A DNA stretch of 64,000 nucleotides from Paraburkholderia nodosa (GCF_001718195.1 NZ_MCNV01000006.1:265022-329021), one strand, 5' to 3'; shown: positions 41,990-52,736, counted from the first letter of the stretch. Numbers and translations: made by a program. The notes: generated from the letters alone by a model not told the origin.

Positions 41990-42580
41990 TCACTTGCCGG
42001 GTGCGGACGGATTCGCGTTGCGCCAGCGCCGCAGCTGCAAGGCCGCGATGATCATCAGGAGGCCGTAGAGGACCGCATAGGCGGCGATCACCCAGATCAG
42101 CGAGAGCGCGCCAGCACCTGGGAACATCGCGAAGAAAAAGCCCACCGTGGCCGAGAGCAGCCCCGAAATCCCGACCGCCCACGGATGCGCGATGGCGTGC
42201 CGGTACTGGATCGCGTAGACGATCTCGAAGATGCCCGTGAAGAACGCCCAGACGCCGATGATCATGACGAGGACGATGGCGGTCTCGCCGGGCCAGAAGA
42301 ACGCCACGAGGCCCGCGATCACGCCGATCAGACCGATGACGATGTAGGTCCAGCGCCGCGTGCCGCCGCCGCGCGCCCCGTAGATGAGCGCGAATGCGCC
42401 GTCGACGAGGGCGTAGGCGCCCCAGACGATGGCGAGCGTGAGCACGGTGAGGCCGGGCAGCGAGAAGGCGAGCACGCCGAACACGATGGCGGCAATGCCT
42501 CGCGCAATGAGCCAGCCCCAATGGGCGGAGAGGCCCATCAGGATGGGCGGCAGGCCGAGGGGAGGAACGGGACGGTTCAT
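41990..42580 (-). CDS. HdeD-family (DUF308) membrane protein
   Basis: 196 residues with six hydrophobic segments in three similar pairs, the DUF308 pattern of E. coli HdeD, an inner-membrane protein linked to acid resistance at high cell density. Typical blocks are GAYALVDGAFALIYGAR and GVWAFFTGIFEIVYAI. A strong ribosome binding site AGGAAGGAG precedes ATG 42580. It is the last gene of the slmA-side cluster before the metX leader. The biochemical role is unknown. Confidence 0.88.
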   Translation of the reverse strand: MNRPVPPLGLPPILMGLSAHWGWLIARGIAAIVFGVLAFSLPGLTVLTLAIVWGAYALVDGAFALIYGARGGGTRRWTYIVIGLIGVIAGLVAFFWPGETAIVLVMIIGVWAFFTGIFEIVYAIQYRHAIAHPWAVGISGLLSATVGFFFAMFPGAGALSLIWVIAAYAVLYGLLMIIAALQLRRWRNANPSAPGK

Positions 42581-42645
42581 GCGACGGTTCTCCTTCCTGT
42601 TAGCGACGCGAGCCACCGCCACGGAACAACGCCGCCGCGGCCGCG

Positions 42646-43332
42646 CTATTGAAGAATGATGCGGATCTGCTCGTCGGCGTGCTCGCTCGGTGAACGCGTG
42701 AAGCCGCTTTGCGCGTAGCGATGCCAGCAACCAATCACATAGCGCACGACCAGATTCGCCCGGACCGTTGGATCGTATCCCTTGGCGGCCGGCTTCGTGT
42801 TGACATGGTCAGACCCCGAAATTGCCTTGCGCTCGGCCTCCTGGGCGAGGTCGACGCGCAGACACTGGCGCAGCGACGCCTCGACGCGATCGAGCATCTG
42901 GTTCACGCGCTCGGCGAGGCGCTCATGTTCGCCCACGAGGGCTTCGCAGGTCAGTACGCGGGTCATGCCGGCGTTGCGCGTGGAAAAGTTGACGAGCATC
43001 AGCGCGATCGCACGCGCCTGCAGGACGCCGCTCGGCTCTTTTTCGACGATCTGGTTGATGAGGCCGAAGAGCGTCTGCTCGATGAAATCGATGAGGCCCT
43101 CGTACATCTGGGCCTTGCTTGCGAAATGGCGATACAGCGCGGCCTCGGAAACGCCCAGGCGCGCGGCCAGCGCCGCGGTGGTGATCTTCTCGCCGCGCGG
43201 CGCCTCGAGCATGGTGGCGAGCGTCTGGAGAATGTGGATACGGCGTTCGCCCGGTTTCGGGCGGGGGGCGCGGCGGGCCGCGCCCGGCGAATCTGCTGCT
43301 TCGACTGCTTCACGCGTTTGTGTCGGCTGCAT
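42646..43332 (-). CDS. slmA: Nucleoid occlusion factor SlmA (TetR family)
   Basis: 228 residues. The TetR-type N-terminal helix-turn-helix (ITTAALAARLGVSEAALYRHF) and the SlmA-specific surroundings (KPGERRIHILQTLATMLE, then SKAQMYEGLIDFIEQTLF) are clear. SlmA binds sites spread around the chromosome and blocks FtsZ ring assembly over the nucleoid. In Burkholderia relatives the gene sits beside argB and a HAD nucleotidase, as here. Confidence 0.93.
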   Translation of the reverse strand: MQPTQTREAVEAADSPGAARRAPRPKPGERRIHILQTLATMLEAPRGEKITTAALAARLGVSEAALYRHFASKAQMYEGLIDFIEQTLFGLINQIVEKEPSGVLQARAIALMLVNFSTRNAGMTRVLTCEALVGEHERLAERVNQMLDRVEASLRQCLRVDLAQEAERKAISGSDHVNTKPAAKGYDPTVRANLVVRYVIGCWHRYAQSGFTRSPSEHADEQIRIILQ

Positions 43333-43377
43333 GGATATCGTCCCTGGCGTTGGCCTCTGGGTTGGCGCTCCCCCGTT

Positions 43378-44121
43378 TTACTTCGAGCGTCCCGACTGCA
43401 GGCCTGGTTTCAGGGATTTTAGCGAACGAATGCGACGATCGACATAGTGTGGTCTGCCGGTGCCCGGCAGATGCGCCGGCAAATGCCCGGTGATCCAGAC
43501 GGTGCGGATGCCGAGGCGCCGGTAACGCTTGAGATGGCTGCGCGTGTCTTCGATCAGGATCGCATCGGCGAGCGCCACGCCGGCCCGGCGCAGCGTGCCG
43601 CGCAGCATCGCGCAATCGGGCTTGGCGCGCCAGTAGCTGCGCGAGCGCATGCCTTCGATGGCGATCACGCGCTCGAACAGCCCCTCGATGCCGAGCGCCG
43701 CGAGCACCGCGTGCGCGTAGTCCTCGGGGCCGTTGGTGAGCACGATCTTGCGCCCGGGCAGCGCGGCGAGCGTGCGGGCGAGGCCGCGCTCGGCGTGCAG
43801 CATGCCGTGCAGGTCGTCGAAGGTGTGCACAACCTTGAGAAAGTCGTGCGGGTCGATCGGATGATGGCGCGTGAGCCCGAGCAGCGTCGCGCCGTAGCGG
43901 CGCGTGTAGCTCGTGCGCAGGTGATTGGCTTCGTCGCGGCTCACGCCGAGCGCGTCGATGATGTACTGCGTCATGCCGGCGTTGATGGCCGGGAAGATCG
44001 CGCGCGACGCGTTGTGCAGCGTGTTGTCGAGGTCGAAGAGCCAGACGGGAGTGCCCACTTTGCGGGCGACGCGGCGCGGCCGGCGCCGGGCACGCCTGGC
44101 ATGAAGGCTGGAGTCGGTCAT
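43378..44121 (-). CDS. HAD-superfamily pyrimidine 5'-nucleotidase
   Basis: 247 residues. HAD motifs: I, FDLDNTLHNAS with Asp30 and Asp32; II, VLTNGP; IV, LIEDTRSHL. The cap and sequence are those of the SDT1/PHM8-like pyrimidine 5'-nucleotidases, which remove phosphate from UMP, CMP or similar. The first 25 residues are basic and not part of the fold. ATG 44121 is preferred over an upstream start at 44148. It lies between argB and slmA on the same strand. Confidence 0.85.
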   Translation of the reverse strand: MTDSSLHARRARRRPRRVARKVGTPVWLFDLDNTLHNASRAIFPAINAGMTQYIIDALGVSRDEANHLRTSYTRRYGATLLGLTRHHPIDPHDFLKVVHTFDDLHGMLHAERGLARTLAALPGRKIVLTNGPEDYAHAVLAALGIEGLFERVIAIEGMRSRSYWRAKPDCAMLRGTLRRAGVALADAILIEDTRSHLKRYRRLGIRTVWITGHLPAHLPGTGRPHYVDRRIRSLKSLKPGLQSGRSK

Positions 44122-44173
44122 CGCGGACGTGAGACGCGGCGGCGGCACGGCGCCGCCGCTGGGAGGAAGGCGC

Positions 44174-45394
<1,221 letters not shown>

Positions 45395-45631
45395 ATGACC
45401 GCCTCCGCCGTGCCCGCCACCGGCATGAAAAGCGCCCGCTGCCCCCGCTGCGGCAACAGCTTCGATTGCGGCAGGAACACCGAACCCTTCGATTGCTGGT
45501 GCAAGTCGCTGCCCGCCTTGCCCGCGAGCGAGCTGGACCCGCGCGGGCGCTGCCTCTGCCCCCAATGTCTCGCGGCGGCGGCGGCGCCGGCAGCGAGCGA
45601 CGCGCCGAAGGGCAGGAGCGCTATGCCGTGA
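45395..45631 (+). CDS. Small cysteine-rich CWC-family protein
   Basis: 78 residues. The cysteine pattern CPRCGNSFDCG, then CWCKSLP, then CLCPQCL matches the cysteine-rich CWC family, a small zinc-ribbon-like module of unknown function. ATG 45395 is chosen for GAGAGGAG about 8 bases upstream; an in-frame ATG at 45344 lacks a good site. Its 3' end overlaps the convergent TPR glycosyltransferase gene by 11 bp. Confidence 0.8.
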   Translation: MTASAVPATGMKSARCPRCGNSFDCGRNTEPFDCWCKSLPALPASELDPRGRCLCPQCLAAAAAPAASDAPKGRSAMP

Positions 45632-47282
45632 AGGGCGTGCTGCGTTGCGCAGCGTGCGCGAGCGCCGCGAGATCGGCGCTCACTTCGTCGAGCACCGGTT
45701 CCCACTGTCTGAACGCCTGCTGACGGTACAGCCGGGTATTCGGATACCACGGACTGTCGCGTCGATCCAGCAGCCAGACCCAATGCGGATTCACGTCCAG
45801 CAGCACCCAGGCGCGCTTGCCGAGCGCGCCCGCAAGGTGTGCGCTCGACGTGCACACGGAAATCACCAGGTCGAGCGCGTCGACGAACGCGGCGGTGTCG
45901 TCGAAGGTCTTCCACTGGGCGCTGAAGTCGGTCACCTCGAAGCCCGCTTCGTGCGCCGCGGCGATGTCCTGCTGTGCGCCGGGCTGCAGCGAATAGAACG
46001 CCACGCCCTCGATGCCGCCGAAATGCCGGGCATACCGCTCGAGTCCGATGCGACGAAACGGATTGCGCTTGTGCGTGAGGCGGCCCGTCCACGCGAGCCC
46101 GACCTTCAGACGCTGTTCGCCCGCAAGGCGCTCGCGCCAGCGCGCCGCCGCCTCGGGATCGGCCTTGAGATAACCGGTGGGGCCCGGGACAGTCGCTTCT
46201 TCAGTACCGAATATCAGCGGCAGGCTCAACAGCGAGACTTCGCAATCGTAGGGCGGCAGGTTTTCGACGGGGCCGCCCGCGCAGTACAGGTCGCAATGGC
46301 GGCCCAGGCTGCGCGCGAGCAGCGCGCCCATCTGCGGAAACGAATTCCAGACGAGCCGGCCGCCTTCGCGATGCACGCGTTCGGCGAGCATGGGCACGTA
46401 GCGGCAGAATTGCAGCAGGTCGCCCATGCCCTGTTCGCCCCACACCAGCAATGTGCGGCCCGCGAGCGGCTCGCCTCGCCACTCGGGCTTCGGGAACGCC
46501 GGGCGGCCCATGGCCAGTTCACTGGAGCCCTGCCAGCGCATCTCGTGTCCGGGCCAGCCTTCGGCATAGTTGCCGCGCAGAAGCTGGATCATCGACAGGT
46601 TCGAACGTAGCGATGCGTCGTTGGGCGCATACTGGCAGGCGGCGCGCGCGGCGCGTTCGACCTCGTCCCACTGCTGCGTTTCCTTGCAGGCCATCGCATG
46701 GTTGTTCAGAGCGAGTGGGCTTTGCGGCGCGAGTTCGAGCGCGCGGTGGCTGGCGTGGAGTGATCGCGCCGCGTCGGTATCGGTTGGGAACACGCGCGCC
46801 AGGTTGATCCAGGCGTTGACGTTGTCGGGCTCTTCGGCGACCGTTTCTTCGAGCAGCTGCAGAATCTCGCGGTCTCCAAAATTGATCTGCATCAAAGCTG
46901 TTGCAAGATTGTTGCGCAGATTTGGAAACGTACGCGCGATTCCCAGCGCGTGGCGGTAAGGTTCTACCGCTTCGGCGTGACGGTTTGCAAACTGCAGCGC
47001 GAGGCCCGCTGCGAACCACGCGGCGGCCCGCTCCGGTGCGAGCCGGGCAAGCGCGGCGCTCAGGCGTATGGCTTCTTGCGCCAGCGCGCTATCCTGTGCG
47101 CGAGCGGCGATGAGGACGAGCGTGTCGTCGTCCAGGCCGCGCAGCTCGGCGCGCGTGGCGGCCAGCAATTCGTGTGCGGACGCATCGGTCGCCTCGTCGG
47201 TCCCGCTGGCGGTGGCAGCGTCGATGAAATCGAGAAAGAGATTGCGCACAGCGTGGAGTACGTCAGGGGGCGAGGCTTGCAT
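45621..47282 (-). CDS. TPR-repeat protein with glycosyltransferase-like C-terminus
   Basis: 553 residues. Residues about 60-255 are tetratricopeptide repeats (AAWFAAGLALQFANRHAEAV, FPNLRNNLATALMQI, SPLALNNHAMACKETQQW). The C-terminal half resembles the GT-B domains of TPR-linked glycosyltransferases (LLVWGEQGMGDLLQFCRYVP, then LKVGLAWTGRL, then VISVCTSSAHLAGALGKRAW). Relatives are often labelled O-GlcNAc-transferase-like or heptosyltransferase-like. The acceptor and sugar are unknown. ATG 47282 begins MQASPPDVLHAVRNLF; the frame stays open into the neighbouring kinase but without similarity. Confidence 0.8.
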   Translation of the reverse strand: MQASPPDVLHAVRNLFLDFIDAATASGTDEATDASAHELLAATRAELRGLDDDTLVLIAARAQDSALAQEAIRLSAALARLAPERAAAWFAAGLALQFANRHAEAVEPYRHALGIARTFPNLRNNLATALMQINFGDREILQLLEETVAEEPDNVNAWINLARVFPTDTDAARSLHASHRALELAPQSPLALNNHAMACKETQQWDEVERAARAACQYAPNDASLRSNLSMIQLLRGNYAEGWPGHEMRWQGSSELAMGRPAFPKPEWRGEPLAGRTLLVWGEQGMGDLLQFCRYVPMLAERVHREGGRLVWNSFPQMGALLARSLGRHCDLYCAGGPVENLPPYDCEVSLLSLPLIFGTEEATVPGPTGYLKADPEAAARWRERLAGEQRLKVGLAWTGRLTHKRNPFRRIGLERYARHFGGIEGVAFYSLQPGAQQDIAAAHEAGFEVTDFSAQWKTFDDTAAFVDALDLVISVCTSSAHLAGALGKRAWVLLDVNPHWVWLLDRRDSPWYPNTRLYRQQAFRQWEPVLDEVSADLAALAHAAQRSTPFTA

Positions 47283-47399
47283 TGTTCCGTCTTGCTTGTC
47301 AGAAAGCGCCGAAGCAAAAGTGGTCGGCGGATGACATGGATTGAAGCAAACCCTTTCAAGATGATGAATCAGATAAGTCTTAACCGGTAAACTGACAGC

Positions 47400-48833
47400 A
47401 TGCATCGCATAACCGTCAGTGCTCGCGTCAATCTCAGCCATCTGTTCTGGCTGCGCAGTCTCGCCATCATCGGCCAGCTCTGCACGATCGCGTTCGTGCA
47501 ACTCTTCATCGGCGTGCAGTTGCCGTTGCCCGCCATGCTGTTCGTGATCGCCATGGAAGTGGCGTTCAACGGCGTGACCTGGCTGCGCGTCACGCAGGAT
47601 CGTCCGGAATCGAATCTCGAACTGTTCGGCCAGCTCTGGGTCGATCTCGGCGCGCTTTCCGCGCTGCTCTTTCTTTCGGGCGGCACGACCAATCCGTTCG
47701 TCTCGCTCTACCTGCCCTCGCTCGCCATCGCGGCCGCCGTGTTGCCGTGGTATCTCACCGCCTGGCTCGCGGCCTTCGCAGTGGCCTGCTACGTGCTGCT
47801 CGGCTTCGATAACGTGCCGCTCAATCTCGACAATCCCGCCAACCTGTTCGACTACTATCGCGCGGGCATGTGGGTGAACTTCATGGTGAGCGTGTGCCTG
47901 ATCGTGTGGTTCGTCGCGCGCATGTCGCGTGCGCTGCGCCAGCGCGACACCGCGCTCGGCGACGCGCAGCAGCGCCTGTTGCGCGACGAGCGTGCCGTGG
48001 CGCTGGGCGTGCAGGCCGCTACCGTGGCGCACGAGATCGGCACGCCGCTCTCGACCATCGCCATGCTCACCGAGGAGCTGCGCGACGTCGCGCGCACGGA
48101 CAAGGGCCTCGAACCGTATGCCCCCGACCTCGAACTGCTCGACAAGCAGATCTCGCTTTGCACCTCGGCGCTCGCACGACTCAGAAGCCGCGCCTCATCC
48201 ACCGGCGCGCGCCAGCTCGTGAGCGAATGGCTCGGGCCGTTCGTCGAGCAATGGCGCCTGCGCCATCCGCACGTGAAGTTCGAACTCCTCGACAATGGAC
48301 TGAACGACTTCGCCCTCGACGACACCGTCGCCGTTGGCCAGATCCTCACCATCCTGCTCGACAACGCCGCGCGCGCCAGCCGCGATTTCGTGACGCTGCG
48401 CGCCTATGCGGCCGCGCGGGCCGGCTACGTCGATTTCGAAGTTTGCGATGCCGGGCCCGGCATTCCTTCCTCGCTGCGCGCCTCGCTGGGCGCCGCGCCC
48501 GTGGACAGCACCCAGGGCGGTCACGGCGTCGGGCTGTATCTGGCGTTTTCGTCGGCGGCGCGGCTTGGCGGCTCGATCGAACTCAACGACGTCACGCCGC
48601 CCGGCAGCGCGTCGGGCGAAGTGAGCGGCGCGGATGACGAGACGTCGACCGGCGCCGTAACCGGCAGCGGCACGCGCACGCGCCGTCCACGCGGCACCCG
48701 TGCGGTGTTGCGCTTGCCGGCGAAGCAGGTCAAGGCGGGTCAGGCGAACCCCGCGGCGGCGCGCGAAGGCGCAGCGCCCGCGGGTTCGGAGATTGGATCA
48801 GGCGAGGGGCCGACCCGGTCCGACGCCGCGTAA
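47400..48833 (+). CDS. RegB/PrrB-type redox sensor histidine kinase
   Basis: 477 residues with six N-terminal membrane segments (about 15-175). The RegB quinone-site heptapeptide GGTTNPF is present at 94-100. The H-box is AATVAHEIGTPLSTI with His211, and Cys254 in ISLCTSALARL aligns with the redox-active cysteine of RegB. The HATPase domain shows ILLDNAARAS, DAGPGIP and GGHGVGLYLAF. About 75 low-complexity residues follow. It pairs with the RegA-like regulator 18 bp downstream, so the signal is probably quinone-pool redox state. Confidence 0.88.
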   Translation: MHRITVSARVNLSHLFWLRSLAIIGQLCTIAFVQLFIGVQLPLPAMLFVIAMEVAFNGVTWLRVTQDRPESNLELFGQLWVDLGALSALLFLSGGTTNPFVSLYLPSLAIAAAVLPWYLTAWLAAFAVACYVLLGFDNVPLNLDNPANLFDYYRAGMWVNFMVSVCLIVWFVARMSRALRQRDTALGDAQQRLLRDERAVALGVQAATVAHEIGTPLSTIAMLTEELRDVARTDKGLEPYAPDLELLDKQISLCTSALARLRSRASSTGARQLVSEWLGPFVEQWRLRHPHVKFELLDNGLNDFALDDTVAVGQILTILLDNAARASRDFVTLRAYAAARAGYVDFEVCDAGPGIPSSLRASLGAAPVDSTQGGHGVGLYLAFSSAARLGGSIELNDVTPPGSASGEVSGADDETSTGAVTGSGTRTRRPRGTRAVLRLPAKQVKAGQANPAAAREGAAPAGSEIGSGEGPTRSDAA

Positions 48834-48851
48834 CAACACGGAGAATCAGGC

Positions 48852-49394
48852 ATGAGCGATATGAGTTTTCTGGTCATCGACGACGACGAAGTGTTCTCCG
48901 ACATCCTCACGCGCGGCCTCACGCGGCGCGGCTTCGAGGTGAAGCAGGCACACAATGCGGAAGAGGCGATTCGCTTCGCCAATCAGCAGAAGTTCTCGCA
49001 GATCACCGTGGACCTGCATCTCGGCAACGACTCGGGCCTGTCACTCATCGCGCCGCTGCGCGAACTGCAGCCGGACGCACGCATGCTCGTGCTCACGGGC
49101 TACGCAAGCATCGCCACAGCGGTGCAGGCCGTGAAGGACGGCGCGGACAACTATCTGGCCAAGCCCGCCAACGTCGAGATGATTCTCTCGGCACTCCAAA
49201 GCGATGCGAGCGCCGTGCAGGCCGAAGAGGCCATCGAGCACCCGGCGCCGCTCTCGGTCGCGCGCCTCGAATGGGAGCACATCCAGCGCGTGCTGGCCGA
49301 GCACAACGGCAACATTTCGGCCACGGCGCGCGCGCTCAACATGCACCGCCGCACGCTGCAGCGCAAGCTCGCGAAGCGCCCGGTGCGCCAGTAA
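48852..49394 (+). CDS. RegA/PrrA/ActR-type response regulator
   Basis: 180 residues. Receiver domain with acidic pocket (FLVIDDDEVF), phospho-Asp in ITVDLHLGNDSG and Lys in YLAKPANVE; a short proline-containing linker; then a Fis-type helix-turn-helix (LEWEHIQRVLAEHNGNIS, then NMHRRTLQRKLAKR) nearly identical to the RegA/ActR DNA-binding helix. The family controls respiration and redox genes globally. GGAG precedes ATG 48852; the gene ends at a strong terminator. Confidence 0.92.
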   Translation: MSDMSFLVIDDDEVFSDILTRGLTRRGFEVKQAHNAEEAIRFANQQKFSQITVDLHLGNDSGLSLIAPLRELQPDARMLVLTGYASIATAVQAVKDGADNYLAKPANVEMILSALQSDASAVQAEEAIEHPAPLSVARLEWEHIQRVLAEHNGNISATARALNMHRRTLQRKLAKRPVRQ

Positions 49395-49416
49395 GCACAG
49401 TCCGGAGCGGTAAAAG

Positions 49417-49445
49417 AAAAGGGACCCCGCGGGGTCCCTTTTTCA
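49417..49445. terminator. Bidirectional terminator regA-like / hslU
   Basis: GGGACCCC-GC-GGGGTCCC at 49421-49438 is bordered by AAAA on the left and TTTTT on the right. It is suited to stop both convergent genes. Confidence 0.92.
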
Positions 49446-49462
49446 TGCGTCGTGCATAACGT

Positions 49463-50812
49463 TTAGAGCACGTAACGCGACAGGTCTTCGTCCTGCGCCA
49501 CTTCGCCGAGCGCGCGGTCGACATAGGCAGCGTCGATGGTCACGCTCTTGCCCGCGTGATTGCCGGCCGCGAACGAGACATCTTCCAGCAGCTTCTCGAT
49601 CACCGTGTACAGACGGCGCGCGCCGATGTTCTCGGTCTTCTCGTTCACGGAGAAGGCGATTTCCGCGAGGCGGCGAATCCCGTCTTCGGCGAAATCGAGC
49701 TGCACGTCCTCGGTGGCGAGCAGCGCCTGATACTGCTTCACGAGGCTCGCGTCGGTCGCGACCAGAATCGCTTCGAAGTCCTTCACGGAGAGCGAGTCGA
49801 GTTCCACACGAATCGGGAAACGGCCCTGCAGCTCGGGAATCAGATCGCTCGGCTTCGAAAGATGGAACGCGCCGCTCGCGATGAACAGAATGTGATCGGT
49901 CTTCACCATCCCGTATTTCGTGTTGATGGTCGTGCCTTCCACGAGCGGCAGCAGATCGCGCTGCACGCCCTGACGCGAAACTTCGCCACCGCTGCCTTCG
50001 TTGTTGCGCGAGGCGATCTTGTCGATTTCGTCGAGGAACACGATGCCGTTCTGCTCGACGTTCTGCACGGCCTTTTGCTTGACCTCTTCGTCGTTGAGCA
50101 TCTTGCCGGCTTCCTCGTCGGTCAGCAGCTTGAGCGCTTCCTTGACCTTCACTTTGCGGCGCGTTTTCTTGCCGCCGCCGAGATTGGCGAACATGGAGCG
50201 GATCTGCTCGGTCATGTCTTCCATGCCCGGCGGGCCCATGATGTCCATGCCCACTTGCGGCTGCTCGACGTCCAGCTCGATTTCCTTGTCGTCGAGCTGG
50301 CCTTCGCGCAGGCGCTTGCGGAAGGTCTGGCGTGTCGTGTTGTCGCCGCTTTCGGCGTGGCTCGCCGCATCGGACGAACCGAAACCTACCGGGCGTGCCG
50401 TCGGCAGCAGGATGTCGAGAATGCGGTCTTCGGCCTGATCCGTGGCCTTGCTGCGCACCTTGCGCATTTCCGTTTCGCGCGTCTGCTTCACCGAGATTTC
50501 GATGAGGTCGCGCACGATGCTATCCACGTCGCGGCCCACGTAGCCCACTTCGGTGAACTTGGTCGCTTCGATCTTGATGAACGGCGCATCCGCGAGCTTC
50601 GCGAGACGACGCGCGATTTCGGTCTTGCCGACACCCGTCGGCCCGATCATAAGGATGTTCTTCGGCGTGATTTCCTGGCGCAGCGGCTCGGCGACCTGCT
50701 GGCGCCGCCAGCGGTTGCGCAGCGCGACGGCCACGGCCTTCTTCGCGTTCGCCTGGCCGATGATGTGCTTGTCGAGTTCCGAGACGATCTCGGCGGGGGT
50801 CATGGTGCTCAT
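49463..50812 (-). CDS. hslU: ATP-dependent protease ATPase subunit HslU
   Basis: A 449-residue AAA+ unfoldase that feeds substrates to HslV. Walker A is [13 protein letters not shown], Walker B is [10 protein letters not shown]; the I-domain insert lies between (about 110-245). The C-terminus ends LSRYVL, the peptide that docks into HslV and activates it. AAGGAA precedes ATG 50812. It starts 36 bp after hslV. Confidence 0.97.
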   Translation of the reverse strand: MSTMTPAEIVSELDKHIIGQANAKKAVAVALRNRWRRQQVAEPLRQEITPKNILMIGPTGVGKTEIARRLAKLADAPFIKIEATKFTEVGYVGRDVDSIVRDLIEISVKQTRETEMRKVRSKATDQAEDRILDILLPTARPVGFGSSDAASHAESGDNTTRQTFRKRLREGQLDDKEIELDVEQPQVGMDIMGPPGMEDMTEQIRSMFANLGGGKKTRRKVKVKEALKLLTDEEAGKMLNDEEVKQKAVQNVEQNGIVFLDEIDKIASRNNEGSGGEVSRQGVQRDLLPLVEGTTINTKYGMVKTDHILFIASGAFHLSKPSDLIPELQGRFPIRVELDSLSVKDFEAILVATDASLVKQYQALLATEDVQLDFAEDGIRRLAEIAFSVNEKTENIGARRLYTVIEKLLEDVSFAAGNHAGKSVTIDAAYVDRALGEVAQDEDLSRYVL

Positions 50813-50848
50813 CCTGATTCCTTCTCGTCGGTACGGTCGGTTGGCGAG

Positions 50849-51385
50849 TTATTCGATGGTTTCGATCACGCGGTTGTGATTCGTGTAGATACACATGTCG
50901 CCCGCGATCTCGAGCGATTTTTCGACGATCTCGCGCGGCGAGAGTTCGGTGTTCTCCACGAGCGCGCGAGCCGCGGCCTGCGCATACGCGCCGCCCGAAC
51001 CGATCGCGCAGATGCCTTCTTCGGGATCGAGCACGTCGCCGTTGCCGGTGATCACGAGCGTGGTGGTCGAGTCGGCGGCGATCAGCATGGCCTCGAGGCG
51101 GCGCAGCATGCGGTCGGTGCGCCAGTCCTTGGCGAGTTCGACGGCGGCGCGCGTGAGGTTGCCCTGATGCTTTTCGAGCTTGGCTTCGAAGCGGTCGAGC
51201 AGCGAGAACGCGTCGGCGGTGCCGCCGGCGAAGCCGACCATGACCTTGCCGCCGTAAATGCGCCGGACCTTCTTCGCGCCACCCTTCATGACGATGTTGC
51301 CGAGGGTGACCTGGCCGTCGCCGCCGAGCGCGACCTTGTCGCCGCGCCGCACGGATACGATCGTCGTGCCGTGAAATTGCTCCAT
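50849..51385 (-). CDS. hslV: ATP-dependent protease peptidase subunit HslV
   Basis: A 178-residue proteasome-type threonine peptidase. The pre-sequence MEQFHG precedes TTIVSVRR; removal should expose the catalytic N-terminal Thr. E. coli HslV needs only Met removal, so a six-residue propeptide is a small difference common in this group. The block GDGQVTLGN is typical. It forms the hslVU operon with hslU downstream. Confidence 0.97.
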   Translation of the reverse strand: MEQFHGTTIVSVRRGDKVALGGDGQVTLGNIVMKGGAKKVRRIYGGKVMVGFAGGTADAFSLLDRFEAKLEKHQGNLTRAAVELAKDWRTDRMLRRLEAMLIAADSTTTLVITGNGDVLDPEEGICAIGSGGAYAQAAARALVENTELSPREIVEKSLEIAGDMCIYTNHNRVIETIE

Positions 51386-51724
51386 GTGCGTTCCTTTTTA
51401 CCGTTGATGCCGGGTTGGATGCGAAGGTGGTATGCCTGCCGCTTTCGGGTGGGCGCCGCGGTGCTCGCGCGCCGTGCACGCTGCGGGCGCGGCCGCCCTG
51501 AATCCGGGCGCGTCGCGCGCGCTTCTCGCGCGCCGCGAGCGCATATCACCTGGAGTTTAGGGCGGCGATGGGCATATCAAGGGCCGCGGGCGCAGAAAAC
51601 GGCACGGCGGCTCGGTGGCGCCGCGGCCACGCGCAAAAGAAAAAAGCGCACGGGGCTCCGTGCGCTTCGACAGGGAAGGCAAGTCGCTAGCCGCGCAAGC
51701 AGGGCTTCGCGGCCAGAATAAAGC

Positions 51725-52144
51725 TCAATCGCCGAACAGCTTCTGGCGCAGTTCGCGTCGCTCTTGCGCTTCGAGCGAGAGCGTGGCGGTCGGGCGCGCG
51801 AGCAGACGCGGGATGCCGATCGGCTCGCCCGTTTCTTCACACCAGCCGTAGTCGCCGGAATCGATGCGCGCGAGCGATTGCTGCACCTTCTTGAGCAGCT
51901 TGCGTTCGCGGTCGCGCGTACGCAGCTCGAGCGCATGCTCTTCTTCGATCGTCGCGCGGTCGGCCGGATCGGGAACGATCACGGTTTCGCGCAGATTCTC
52001 GGTGGTCTGGCCCGCATTGCGGAGGATTTCCGCCTGCAGCTGTTCGAGCCGGTTCTTGAAGAAGGCGAGCTGATCCTCGTTCATGTAATCCTTGTCGCTC
52101 ATCTTCAGGATTTCGGCTTCGGTCAAGAGTCGTTTCGTCGTCAT
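51725..52144 (-). CDS. dksA: RNA polymerase-binding transcription factor DksA, cysteine-poor form
   Basis: 139 residues. A coiled coil of two long helices (about 30-105) carries the acidic tip (IVPDPADRA; Asp-x-x-Asp/Ala) that enters the polymerase secondary channel and works with ppGpp. The C-terminal zinc-finger region reads YGWCEETGEPIGIPRLLARP, then TATLSLEAQERRE: only the first of four zinc ligands remains, the others being Thr, Ser and Ala. This is the zinc-independent type of DksA. ATG 52144 is preferred; the frame is open to 52234. Confidence 0.95.
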   Translation of the reverse strand: MTTKRLLTEAEILKMSDKDYMNEDQLAFFKNRLEQLQAEILRNAGQTTENLRETVIVPDPADRATIEEEHALELRTRDRERKLLKKVQQSLARIDSGDYGWCEETGEPIGIPRLLARPTATLSLEAQERRELRQKLFGD

Positions 52145-52736
52145 CTGGCTTGCTTCTTCAATGAGTGAGGCAAAACTGGCACATCTTGCCTGCACTTTTG
52201 TGTTGCCCGCAGTGGCCGCGGTGGCCGTTACCAACCTTTACCACTTTGCCAGGCGCAGTTACCGCGCCGTTATATGCGCGCTGGCGGGCACGGACGATGA
52301 ACTGTCGTGACGCCCGAAGCGCCGCTGCGGGGCCGAACTCCTCTGGAAACCGGTCATCAGATGCTTCTGAGGCATATATCGTACCGACTGCGCGCTGCGA
52401 CGCGATGCGCTGCCGGCGGGGCGTCCCTCGGGAATTCCGGGGCACCTCTCTTCCAGTGGGGCCGTATTGTAACCGAACCGCAAACTCGCGCCGCAAGCGG
52501 GAAATCCCTGCTGCCACCCGCCTGTCGCCAGGCCGTTTGCGCACCGGTCGATATCCAGAAAATATAACGCGCCAATCGTGAAAAAGCGATGGTCGGGTAC
52601 GTTATTTGACGCACAGAACCGGAAGGAATGCTTTGCGCCGGCCGCAAACCTGGCGCCGGCGCTGCGTCGCAGTGCAAACTCCAGACGAAAACGCCCGGCA
52701 GCGGGCCGGGCGTATCGGGAAAAGCGGGGGAGCCGC
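52145..52736. other. Long spacer between cobW-type gene and dksA
   Basis: 592 bp with no convincing gene. A minus-strand promoter candidate is TACAAT at 52471-52466 with TTGCGG 19 bp upstream, which would give dksA a 5' UTR of about 315 nt. No terminator for the cobW-type gene was clear. The length suggests a regulated dksA leader. Confidence 0.4.

Noticed and set aside
52145..52736. Small open frames (for example 52307-52567) in the long spacer before dksA
   Set aside because: No ribosome binding sites, no recognisable domains, and overlapping frames on both strands of similar quality. Treated as non-coding.
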